This document shows positions 1 through 5,860 of a stretch of DNA of 6,040 bases, piece after piece. This DNA is from an uncultured Ruminococcus sp. Its GTDB lineage: Bacteria; Bacillota; Clostridia; Oscillospirales; Ruminococcaceae. Location: contig CAMWOX010000105.1 in the NCBI GenBank assembly GCA_947175975.1, positions 1-6,040 on the forward strand, in the 5' to 3' direction. Each line of letters starts with the position of its first letter. Position 1 is the stretch's first letter. A program made the position numbers and the translations under genes. The notes beneath the pieces were generated by a model, which was not told the DNA's origin, ran no database searches, and saw only the letters and a program-made list of their open reading frames with translations.

Positions 1-2
1 AT

Positions 3-185
3 CCTTATTTAAAAGAGGATGACTCTTATAATTATATCAATGGAAATGGCTATTACATAAACTATGAGAAAACTACAGAAGAAGAATATAATGCATTTTA
101 TTTAGCACACAACCCAGAAACTTATTCCAAGAATGTTTTAGATTATAAATCTTATTCTGAACTTTTAGAAAGTTTACCTGAATAA
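3..185 (+). CDS. C-terminal end of a secreted/sensor-like protein (5' end outside window)
   Basis: The frame is open from the first bases of the window to a TAA at 183-185 and gives 60 residues. The sequence is acidic and rich in Tyr and Asn (it contains INGNGYYINYEKTTEEEYNAF) and ends in SYSELLESLPE. The tail matches the end of the 410-residue protein at 953-2185 in pattern: a Y-x-N-x-(K/E) strand, then T-x-x-EY-x-x-F, then a final K-SY-(S/D)E-(L/I)-(L/V)-x-x-L helix. I infer that both proteins carry the same type of extracytoplasmic C-terminal domain. The start, any signal peptide or membrane helix, and the full domain layout lie upstream and cannot be seen. The function is unknown. A hairpin terminator follows about 80 bases downstream. 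Confidence 0.75.
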   Translation, partial: PYLKEDDSYNYINGNGYYINYEKTTEEEYNAFYLAHNPETYSKNVLDYKSYSELLESLPE

Positions 186-265
186 TCAAAAAAACACCTT
201 AGAAAGTCAAACAACCAGCACAAGATTTTCTGGAATACAATATATAACAAAAATATAGAATCGCA

Positions 266-306
266 GCCGATATGCTAAATTTAGTATATCGGCTTTTATT
301 TTTTAA
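266..306 (+). terminator. Rho-independent terminator after the upstream partial gene
   Basis: GCCGATATGCTAAA (266-279) pairs with TTTAGTATATCGGC (280-293). That is a 14-base inverted repeat with a single G-T wobble, whose AT-rich centre would open as the loop. It is followed by TTTTATTTTTT. This should end transcription of the upstream gene and insulate the sigma operon, whose promoter must therefore lie between about 294 and 365. Confidence 0.88.
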
Positions 307-313
307 AATTTTT

Positions 314-355
314 TTGAAAAAATATGTAACACTCAGTACACATAGATTGTATGTA
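314..355 (+). promoter_or_regulatory. Candidate promoter of the sigma/sensor operon (ECF-like or sigma-A)
   Basis: Two overlapping readings are possible. The ECF-like reading is TGTAAC (325-330), a 17-base spacer and TGTA (348-351); the AAC in the -35 box is the hallmark of many ECF-type promoters, and this would fit self-activation by the sigma factor encoded next. The sigma-A reading is TTGAAA (314-319), 17 bases and the weak box TACACA (337-342). Either start point would leave a short leader before the RBS at 364-371. The choice between them is an inference. Confidence 0.35.
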
Positions 356-379
356 CAGTATGAAAGGGGGGAATGCCTG

Positions 380-940
380 ATGACAGAACAAGAAATCCGT
401 TGCTTACTGAAAGAGCAACCCGAAAAAGGAGAAAGAGAATTGTTTGACATGTATTACCATTATGTCTACACGATAGTCCATCATAAACTTTGCAATATTG
501 GTAGCCGTGAAGATATTGAAGAATGTGTCATTGACTGTTTTGTAGAAGTGTTCACGCATATCAATCCAGATTATGACGGTTCGTTAAAAGCATATATTGG
601 CACTGTTGCCAAACATAAGGCAATCAATTCAGGCAAGCAGTTACAAACCAGAGCAAAACGAAATATTTTTCTGGAAGAAGAAAAATTCTGCGAGTTATCT
701 TCTGATGAAAATATTGAGGATCTGACCGAACAGTCAGAACAGACAGAAATTTTAATGCAATGCATTTCAGAACTGGGCGAACCTGACACAACAATTATGA
801 TTCAGAAATTTTTCTACAATCATAGTGCAATTGAAATTTCTCATATTGTAAAATTAAATCCGGTTGCCATCCGGGTTCGCTGTTCCAGAGCATTGAAACG
901 TCTGAAAACAATGTTACTCGCTAGAAATTTTACATTCTGA
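380..940 (+). CDS. RNA polymerase sigma-70 family sigma factor, ECF-like
   Basis: This 186-residue protein has the two-domain layout and length of a group 4 (ECF) sigma factor. Region 2 covers about residues 19-85 and includes LFDMYYHYVYTIVHHK, the acidic IGSREDIEECVIDCFVEVF helix that in the family contacts core polymerase and the -10 element, and an SLKAYIGTVAKHKAIN segment. A Glu-rich linker follows at about 95-122. Region 4 covers about 124-180, with a helix-turn-helix at about 148-176 (SAIEISHIVKLNPVAIRVR then SRALKRL) for the -35 box. The frame is open back to an ATG at 272, but that start lies inside the upstream terminator and has no RBS. The ATG at 380 has AAGGGGGG (364-371) eight bases ahead and is preferred. 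The stop codon TGA overlaps the RBS of the next gene, so the two are probably co-translated. Cognate promoters and the inducing signal are unknown. It does not closely resemble a named sigma factor I can assign. Confidence 0.88.
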   Translation: MTEQEIRCLLKEQPEKGERELFDMYYHYVYTIVHHKLCNIGSREDIEECVIDCFVEVFTHINPDYDGSLKAYIGTVAKHKAINSGKQLQTRAKRNIFLEEEKFCELSSDENIEDLTEQSEQTEILMQCISELGEPDTTIMIQKFFYNHSAIEISHIVKLNPVAIRVRCSRALKRLKTMLLARNFTF

Positions 941-945
941 GGAGG
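938..945 (+). promoter_or_regulatory. RBS overlapping the sigma stop codon (translational coupling)
   Basis: TGAGGAGG contains the sigma gene's stop codon (938-940) and a full Shine-Dalgarno sequence seven bases before the ATG at 953. Ribosomes finishing the sigma factor can restart on the sensor gene, which would keep the two products in a fixed ratio, as is typical for sigma/anti-sigma pairs. Confidence 0.7.
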
Positions 946-952
946 AATCACG

Positions 953-2185
953 ATGAATCAAAAAAAAATCCGAAAACTTCTGCATCATATGAGTGAGCAG
1001 ACCGCAAAAAAGATTGCAGACGAATATCCGGCTACGGATCAGGCAACCAAAGAAAAAATTTATCATCAGATCTGTGAAAGGAGAAACGCTATGAATGAAA
1101 AGAAAGAAACAATTTCAGAAACTTATCATACACCCTATGTAAAATTTGTTTCCTGGACAAAAACTTTTGGAATTGCAGCTGCCTGTATGCTGATTATGGG
1201 AGGAACAATCGGAGGAATCTGGAAATTAACACGTCTGAACCCTCCCTCTGAAGAATTAAATTCTATGACAGAAAATAATAGCAATACAGATATTTCTACG
1301 ACAAACCAAACAGAAAGCACTGCTTCTTCTGAAACTCTGATCACAACACAGGCACTTGCTGTCATAGCGACTGCTACAGATGTGACAACGACACACACAG
1401 AAACGAGTACAACAACAGCAGCAGCAACAACGCAAACAGCTCCTGTAACAGTCACCACAACAGCAACCACAATGCCGCCGATTCATAAAGAAACTGTTAT
1501 CACCCCTGAAACAGAACAAGCCATTATCAATCCCACACCTGCTCCTGTTGTGAATACAGAACCAGAAGTTGCTGCTCCGCCTGTTGAAACAATCAGGACA
1601 GAAACGGAAACAGAACCAGTCACAACAAGACCTGCTTATCTGACTGCCTATCTGGAAATCTGTGAAAACGATCACCAGGAATTTGGCGGTGATAACACCA
1701 GATATGGCTTATATGACATTGACAAAGACGGTACACCAGAATTAATCATCAATCATCTTAGTAGCTGGATGAATATGTATTCTTACGCAGACGACCAGAT
1801 TTATACCATCATGGATCGCTATCCCTACGGCGCAGGCGGTAATATGGGCTACAGTATTTATCCGTTTGATAACTGCATCACTTACTCTTTCACGGAATTT
1901 GCCGGATTGATTTATTATGAATGTTTTCTGACAATTACCCCGGAACATACCCTAGAAGAAACAGATATGCTGAAAAGTTATATGTTCCATGATGATAACA
2001 ATGACGGCATTCCGCAGGAGGAAGAAATCAACAGGGACGGCAGTCTCAGCAAATGCTATTTAAACAACAAAGAAATTACATTACAGGAATATGAACAATT
2101 CCAGAACGAACATGCCATAGAAGAAATCGGACTGGATATTGACAAATCCTATGATGAAATTGTCGCTCAGCTTACAAATTACTAA
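953..2185 (+). CDS. Putative transmembrane anti-sigma/sensor protein with Thr-rich linker and Ca-loop ectodomain
   Basis: This is a 410-residue single-pass membrane protein. Residues 1-70 are charged and probably cytoplasmic. Residues 72-90 (FGIAAACMLIMGGTIGGIW) form one membrane helix. Residues 93 to about 230 are a low-complexity Thr/Ser/Pro/Ala/Glu linker with runs such as TTTHTETSTTTAAATT. Residues about 231-410 are a folded ectodomain. It has a DxDxDGxxE loop at 255-263 (DIDKDGTPE), typical of calcium-binding repeats in clostridial surface proteins, and an EF-hand-like loop at 347-358 (DDNNDGIPQEEE). Its position 12 bases after an ECF-like sigma gene, with the membrane topology, points to an anti-sigma factor that binds the sigma factor through its N-terminus and senses something outside the wall. 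That role is inferred: no RsgI-N, zinc-finger (ZAS) or other known anti-sigma motif is visible. Its C-terminus resembles that of the partial gene at 3-185. An alternative is a surface protein simply co-transcribed with the sigma factor. Confidence 0.85.
   Translation: MNQKKIRKLLHHMSEQTAKKIADEYPATDQATKEKIYHQICERRNAMNEKKETISETYHTPYVKFVSWTKTFGIAAACMLIMGGTIGGIWKLTRLNPPSEELNSMTENNSNTDISTTNQTESTASSETLITTQALAVIATATDVTTTHTETSTTTAAATTQTAPVTVTTTATTMPPIHKETVITPETEQAIINPTPAPVVNTEPEVAAPPVETIRTETETEPVTTRPAYLTAYLEICENDHQEFGGDNTRYGLYDIDKDGTPELIINHLSSWMNMYSYADDQIYTIMDRYPYGAGGNMGYSIYPFDNCITYSFTEFAGLIYYECFLTITPEHTLEETDMLKSYMFHDDNNDGIPQEEEINRDGSLSKCYLNNKEITLQEYEQFQNEHAIEEIGLDIDKSYDEIVAQLTNY
1077..1093 (+). promoter_or_regulatory. 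Possible internal ribosome binding site and in-frame start (Met47)
   Basis: AAAGGAG at 1077-1083 lies seven bases before an in-frame ATG at 1091-1093. This is as good an initiation site as that of the annotated start. Use would yield a 364-residue form that keeps the membrane helix and ectodomain but lacks the first 46 cytoplasmic residues. Chance occurrence in an A/G-rich coding stretch is possible. Confidence 0.3.
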
Positions 2186-2205
2186 TTTCAATAGCACGAA
2201 GTAAT

Positions 2206-2244
2206 GCCCGAAAGTAATTTTTCAACTGCTTTCGGGCTTATTTT
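2206..2244 (+). terminator. Rho-independent terminator of the sigma/sensor operon, between convergent genes
   Basis: GCCCGAAAGTA (2206-2216) pairs with TGCTTTCGGGC (2227-2237) with one G-T wobble, a 10-base loop and a following TTATTTT. The T tract is on the plus-strand side, so it mainly serves the sensor gene ending at 2185. The same hairpin lies just beyond the stop of the minus-strand gene at 2247 and could also act there, but no T tract follows on that strand. Confidence 0.85.
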
Positions 2245-2246
2245 AA

Positions 2247-2642
2247 TTATTGGTTGTTGTTAGTACGGAAATAGAATATACTTTCTGCTATAAGTAACAC
2301 CAAAATAATGGCAGACAAAATAATTCCTGCTAAATCTTCCCTTGCATGCAGAATCATTGTGACGATCACACCGTAATTCACAAAAATACTGAGATAGCGT
2401 ATGGATTTGTCTCTCTTCCTGAGATTTTCCTGAGAATAGAATGCGGTAAAACTACCATTATCAAAGCCCTTCCAAAACAGATAAATAATAAATAGAAGTG
2501 CCAGAAAACTGCCAGTCATCACCAACATAAACAGGCGGGAGTCTTTATCTTCTGAAATAATTGCGGAAACAGCACAAATGATACTTGTAAGAACATATCT
2601 GATGACTGCCGATCGTCGTGAAGAATATAAATTGTTTAACAT
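2247..2642 (-). CDS. Small integral membrane protein of unknown function
   Basis: This 131-residue protein has four predicted membrane helices at about residues 12-29, 37-57, 81-98 and 104-125. A loop at about 58-80 carries a basic stretch (NLRKRDKSIR) that would sit on the cytoplasmic side. I recognise no family and see no catalytic motif. The ATG at 2642 is supported by GGAGG (2653-2657) ten bases ahead. It starts 30 bases after the queH stop with no terminator or clear promoter between, so it is probably the last gene of the amidase-queH operon. It converges on the sensor gene across the hairpin at 2206-2237. The short Asn-rich C-terminus (TNNNQ) is probably disordered. That it is a membrane protein is clear; its function is not. 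Confidence 0.75.
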   Translation of the reverse strand: MLNNLYSSRRSAVIRYVLTSIICAVSAIISEDKDSRLFMLVMTGSFLALLFIIYLFWKGFDNGSFTAFYSQENLRKRDKSIRYLSIFVNYGVIVTMILHAREDLAGIILSAIILVLLIAESIFYFRTNNNQ

Positions 2643-2672
2643 TTTAGTTGCGCCTCCAAAGGCTAAAAATTC

Positions 2673-3278
2673 TTAAGGGTGTTTTAATTTTCTGGAAAAC
2701 GGACAGCCACAGAAGTCCTGCCGGTACAGGCAGTATTCTTTGGATAACTGGATCGAACGCAGATAGCCGTTTTTCTTCTTAAAATCCGACGGCATCCAAT
2801 TCACGGCATATTGTTCCGCAATGGCATAACCTGCTGTATTAATAAAGAAAGCATCTTTATGGGGACTTAATGTCAGCGTCGTTGCAAAATAATCAGCTCC
2901 CAGAATCCGAGCTTGTCTGGCTGTTTCTTCCAGACGCATGGCAATACATTTCTGACAGCGTTTGCCACGCTCCGGCTCTTCGGATAACTTTTCCGCAAAG
3001 GCTAAGAATTTTTCCGGCTGATACTCTCCCTCCAGAATTGCAATCCCCTCCGCACAGGGCATTTCCTGTACAAGACGCTGTAACTCCTGCAATCTGTAAT
3101 GATATTCCTGCTCTGGAATAATATTAGGATTATAAAAAAACAGTTTCAGATTCGCCTGTTGGGAAATTCTCTCCAGAACAGCACTCGAACACGGCGCACA
3201 ACAGACATGCAGCAGCACATCCGGCTTGCCGGAATCTAATATTTTCTGCATTTCAAGATCATAATTTATTTTCTGCAT
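2673..3278 (-). CDS. queH: Epoxyqueuosine reductase QueH
   Basis: This 201-residue protein reduces epoxyqueuosine to queuosine in tRNA, the last step of queuosine synthesis, and is the non-homologous replacement for the cobalamin-dependent QueG. The family's cysteine pattern is intact: HVCCAPC (Cys26, Cys27, Cys30) near the N-terminus, RCxxC (Cys108, Cys111) in the middle, and CLYRQDFCGC (Cys183, Cys190, Cys192) near the C-terminus. These are the cysteines that bind an iron-sulfur cluster and an additional metal in the family. FFYNPNIIPEQEY and TTLTLSPHKD are also family signatures. The frame continues upstream to 3359, but the ATG at 3278 has GAGGTG (3285-3290) six bases ahead, and homologues begin near this point. 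The RBS overlaps the stop codon of the amidase gene, so translation is likely coupled. No other queuosine gene is in the window. Confidence 0.93.
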   Translation of the reverse strand: MQKINYDLEMQKILDSGKPDVLLHVCCAPCSSAVLERISQQANLKLFFYNPNIIPEQEYHYRLQELQRLVQEMPCAEGIAILEGEYQPEKFLAFAEKLSEEPERGKRCQKCIAMRLEETARQARILGADYFATTLTLSPHKDAFFINTAGYAIAEQYAVNWMPSDFKKKNGYLRSIQLSKEYCLYRQDFCGCPFSRKLKHP

Positions 3279-3288
3279 GGATTTCACC

Positions 3289-4131
3289 TCAATGATCTCC
3301 GTCACCGGAAAACGGCGGCAGTGTCTCAGACTCAGAATGATTCCCGGCATTATCTGCATAATTAGAAACCGATGCCGGATTGTTCAGATAATCCAGAATG
3401 CCATCCCGGATCGCAGCCGCCAGTTCCCGTGTATGATCCAGAATCCATCTTGACGTTGTCATATCATCATGAAATTCTACTTCCAACAGACAGCAAGCCG
3501 TCTGGTTATTATTGATTTCATACAGATCTCTTTGTGTCTGGTCTTTCACGCCCCGATCATCCGTAGGTGTAAGAGTTGCCACATGATTATAGATATATTC
3601 CGCCAGAGCCAGACTGCCGGCAATATTGGAATTATAAAAAATTTCTGTTCCCTTACCCTCACCGGATTCTCCGCCGGAATTACTATGGATTGCTACATAT
3701 GCACCACATTCAAGAGAATTGCCAAGCTCCACCTTTTGCATGACATTGTCATCTTCACCGCATAAGTACACTTCATAGCCGTCAATCTCCAGCATATCTT
3801 TCAACTGCCGGGTAATCATCCACATAGCGGCTTCTTCCGTGATCGTGTTATCACAGGCATAGACATTATCCTCCTGGGTAGAAGGACTCAGGAAAATAGC
3901 CTTGGAATGATCCACGGTTTCTTCTGTCGGATTTGTGATAATATAACTAGCCGGAAGCGTTTCCGACACATTAGCAGGCGCAGCATCTTCTTTTTCTTTC
4001 GATTTTTTGGAACAGGAACTGATTCCGGAAATCATCAGTAATAAGAACATCACCAATACGGCCAACGCACCGAAAATTCTGTCCCATCTAGCACGTTTTT
4101 TCAGATCATCCCATGTTTCATTTGTCTGCAT
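3289..4131 (-). CDS. Membrane-anchored N-acetylmuramoyl-L-alanine amidase (Amidase_3 family)
   Basis: This 280-residue protein is predicted to cut the amide bond between N-acetylmuramic acid and L-Ala in peptidoglycan. An 18-residue charged N-terminus precedes a hydrophobic segment (about 19-38) ending in ISSC at Cys40. It could be a lipoprotein with a poor lipobox or simply a membrane-anchored protein. A short acidic linker leads to the catalytic domain at about 77-248. Visible signatures are TITEEAAMWM (Glu99/Glu100, zinc ligand position), VAIHSNSGG (His149, zinc ligand), DRGVK (192-196) and LLEVEFHDD (Glu217, catalytic position). The usual first zinc ligand in the DPGHGG motif is absent: the equivalent is LSPSTQE (81-87), a form I associate with a clostridial and phage subfamily. 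A disordered Ser/Asn-rich tail follows. The ATG at 4131 has GGAG (4139-4142) seven bases ahead. It is the first gene of an operon with queH. Confidence 0.88.
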   Translation of the reverse strand: MQTNETWDDLKKRARWDRIFGALAVLVMFLLLMISGISSCSKKSKEKEDAAPANVSETLPASYIITNPTEETVDHSKAIFLSPSTQEDNVYACDNTITEEAAMWMITRQLKDMLEIDGYEVYLCGEDDNVMQKVELGNSLECGAYVAIHSNSGGESGEGKGTEIFYNSNIAGSLALAEYIYNHVATLTPTDDRGVKDQTQRDLYEINNNQTACCLLEVEFHDDMTTSRWILDHTRELAAAIRDGILDYLNNPASVSNYADNAGNHSESETLPPFSGDGDH

Positions 4132-4202
4132 AGTTCAGCTCCGTTTCTATGGATTCCCAGTATTTTCTAATGATTTCTGTCACTCTGATTTGAATTATAT
4201 CT

Positions 4203-4231
4203 ATTATACAACAGATTTCCGGAAATGTCAA
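4203..4231 (-). promoter_or_regulatory. Consensus sigma-A promoter of the amidase-queH operon
   Basis: Read on the minus strand, TTGACA (4231-4226), 17 bases and TATAAT (4208-4203) match the housekeeping consensus exactly in both boxes and spacing. Transcription would start near 4196, giving a leader of about 65 bases before the amidase ATG at 4131. The spacer carries the palindrome ATTTCCGGAAAT (4215-4226), which could be an operator. Confidence 0.9.
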
Positions 4232-4268
4232 CAGAAACGGCGGTTCTGGGAGAAAATCCCACATAACT

Positions 4269-4285
4269 TTGTGAATCATTCACAA
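4269..4285. repeat. Perfect 8+1+8 palindrome across the rsmI stop codon
   Basis: TTGTGAAT, one base, ATTCACAA form a perfect inverted repeat. It overlaps the last codons and stop (4276-4278) of rsmI and lies about 38 bases upstream of the -35 box of the amidase promoter. There is no T tract on either side, so it is a poor terminator. It resembles a binding site for a dimeric regulator, but no regulator can be named. Confidence 0.4.
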
Positions 4286-5115
4286 TTCCCGGTATGCAGA
4301 GACTGATAAATCTTATTTTTAGAAATCCCGGTTTCTTTTGCAGCAGATTTTGCGGCAGTCATGACCGGCATGCCCTGTGCAAGATAAGATTCTGCAATTG
4401 CTACCGCATCTTCCAGTGTAAATGCATCCTGTTCCGGGAGTTCCGCACCATCCAGGACTAAGACAAATTCACCTCTTGGTGTATGTGTCTCATAATATTT
4501 CACAGCATCCCCGAGACAGAATCTTAATACTTCCTCATGAATTTTTGTCAATTCCCGACAGATTGCAATCTGTCGGTCAGCTCCGGCAGTTTCGCAGAGA
4601 TCTGAAAGTGTCCTGCAAAGTTTATGGGGTGCTTCATAAAGAACACTTGTCCGGGCTTCCGACTGCAATTCCCGGAGCATGGTAGAACGCTGTTTTTTCT
4701 CCACAGGCAGAAATCCATAGAATACAAATTGCCTGGTAGAACCACCACAGACAGATAGTGCAGTAATAACAGCACTCGCACCGGGAACAGACTGCACAGG
4801 AATATTTCTTTCATAGCAGGCTCTGACCAGCTTTTCTCCCGGATCTGAAATACAAGGCATTCCAGCATCCGTGACAATAGCACAGTTCTGTCCGGATGCA
4901 ATCCGATCCAGAATGGAATGAATCACAGATACATCACTATGTTCATGATAGCTGACAAGTTCTGTTTTGATTTCAAAATGTGTCAACAATTTCCGGGTGA
5001 CTCTGGTATCTTCGGCGGCAATAAAATCCACTTCCCGAAGGATTCTCAACTGCCGGAATGTCAGATCTTCCAAATTTCCGATTGGTGTGCCTGTCACATA
5101 TAAAATGCCATTCAT
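4276..5115 (-). CDS. rsmI: 16S rRNA (cytidine(1402)-2'-O)-methyltransferase RsmI
   Basis: This 279-residue protein belongs to the tetrapyrrole-methylase fold family and uses S-adenosylmethionine to methylate the ribose of C1402 in the 16S rRNA decoding centre. Family motifs are all present: TGTPIGNLEDLT (8-19), AAEDTRVTRKLL (33-44), SYHEH (55-59), VTDAGMPCISDPG (81-93), VPGASA (110-115), FYGFLP, and EAPHKL followed by CRELTKIHEE. The last 45 residues or so (from LEDAVAIAESYL to the end) form the helical helix-turn-helix-like extension seen in many RsmI proteins. The length is normal. The ATG at 5115 overlaps the trmN6 TGA as ATGA, with AGGAG at 5127-5131, so the two are translated together. 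The stop codon lies within the palindrome at 4269-4285. The next gene, the amidase, has its own strong promoter. Confidence 0.96.
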   Translation of the reverse strand: MNGILYVTGTPIGNLEDLTFRQLRILREVDFIAAEDTRVTRKLLTHFEIKTELVSYHEHSDVSVIHSILDRIASGQNCAIVTDAGMPCISDPGEKLVRACYERNIPVQSVPGASAVITALSVCGGSTRQFVFYGFLPVEKKQRSTMLRELQSEARTSVLYEAPHKLCRTLSDLCETAGADRQIAICRELTKIHEEVLRFCLGDAVKYYETHTPRGEFVLVLDGAELPEQDAFTLEDAVAIAESYLAQGMPVMTAAKSAAKETGISKNKIYQSLHTGNCE

Positions 5116-5852
5116 AAATTTTCACGCTCCTGATTTTGATACAATGCCTGTGCCTGTTTGGTTAATCTGCCATTCTGATACATAATGAATGGCTTTTCCA
5201 TCTGTAAAAATTTCTTTGCATTTTTTTTGCCCTCCAGTAAGAATAACCAGGGCATATCGCCGGCATTCCTGGAAACAAATTGCAATCTCTTGGGTTCAAT
5301 GCCGGATTCTCTCATACTGCAAATATAATCCGGGAGACGTTCAGGTCTGCCGCAAAGGCAGAGCCTGCCGCCTGTATTCAATAATCTACTTGCAGAACGG
5401 CAAATATCTTCAACGGTACAATACACACCATGCCGGGCAATCCTCTGCGCCTCCAAACTGGATTCTTTTCCTGATCCACAGGGCTGATAAGGCGGATTGC
5501 AGATCACTAAACTGATCTGTCCATAGGGAATATTTTCCCAGTTCCGGAAATCTTTCAGATCCGTACAGACAGGAACAATTTTCTCAGAATCAATCTTACT
5601 GATTTCAATTCCAGCCCGGAGCTGATCAATTGCCTGCTGCTGAATATCCAGTGCATAGATCTTAGCAGGAGGTTTTTGTTTCTGCATCAGGAGTGCAATA
5701 ATCCCACAGCCTGTGCCGAACTCGCAGACAAGATCCTTTGCTTTGTATCTTGAAAAATTCGTCAGCAGAAATGCATCTGTGCCGAATCGGTGTTCTTCGG
5801 AAACGCAGACAAAAATCTGATTTCCGATCGGTTCTTGTTTCAACTCTATCAT
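5112..5852 (-). CDS. trmN6: tRNA1(Val) (adenine(37)-N6)-methyltransferase family protein
   Basis: This 246-residue Rossmann-fold methyltransferase belongs to the TrmN6/YfiC (YabB) family. From the ATG at 5852, residues 19-30 carry the family's EEHRFGTDAFLL, which precedes the SAM-binding motif EFGTGCG (44-50). An acidic residue ends strand 2 (ALDI, Asp69), and NPPY (119-122) is the motif of enzymes that methylate the exocyclic amine of adenine. The usual C-terminal part follows (SRLLNTGGRLCLCG, then LEGKKNAKKFLQMEKPFIMY). The exact tRNA target is known for E. coli; the same specificity here is inferred. The start is uncertain: GTG at 5858 is also in frame, neither start has a well-spaced RBS, and GAGG abuts the ATG directly. 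It overlaps rsmI by 4 bases. The pair matches the yabB-yazA-yabC order of Bacillus without the small GIY-YIG gene yazA. Confidence 0.92.
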   Translation of the reverse strand: MIELKQEPIGNQIFVCVSEEHRFGTDAFLLTNFSRYKAKDLVCEFGTGCGIIALLMQKQKPPAKIYALDIQQQAIDQLRAGIEISKIDSEKIVPVCTDLKDFRNWENIPYGQISLVICNPPYQPCGSGKESSLEAQRIARHGVYCTVEDICRSASRLLNTGGRLCLCGRPERLPDYICSMRESGIEPKRLQFVSRNAGDMPWLFLLEGKKNAKKFLQMEKPFIMYQNGRLTKQAQALYQNQERENL

Positions 5853-5860
5853 CCTCACAG

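Noticed and set aside
272..379. N-terminal extension of the sigma factor to the ATG at 272
   Set aside because: That start lies inside the terminator stem and has no RBS, while the ATG at 380 has a strong, well-spaced one and gives a normal ECF length.
199..450. Minus-strand open frame across the terminator and sigma start
   Set aside because: It crosses a strong terminator and the sigma gene's RBS, has biased Ser/Cys/Phe content and no RBS.
1135..1675. Two minus-strand open frames opposite the Thr-rich linker, one strikingly Cys-rich and one Val-rich
   Set aside because: They are the antisense reading of ACN/GCN-rich repeats in the sensor gene. No RBS supports them, and the sense frame is clearly coding.
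3279..3359. N-terminal extension of QueH by 27 residues
   Set aside because: It would overlap the amidase gene by 71 bases and adds residues not seen in the family. The ATG at 3278 has a good RBS.
4247..4261. TGGGA-GAAAA-TCCCA hairpin after rsmI as a terminator
   Set aside because: The stem is only five bases and no T tract follows on the minus strand, so it is too weak to call.
4007..4306. Plus-strand open frame covering the amidase promoter region
   Set aside because: It spans the amidase N-terminus, its promoter and the rsmI end in antisense, with no family resemblance.
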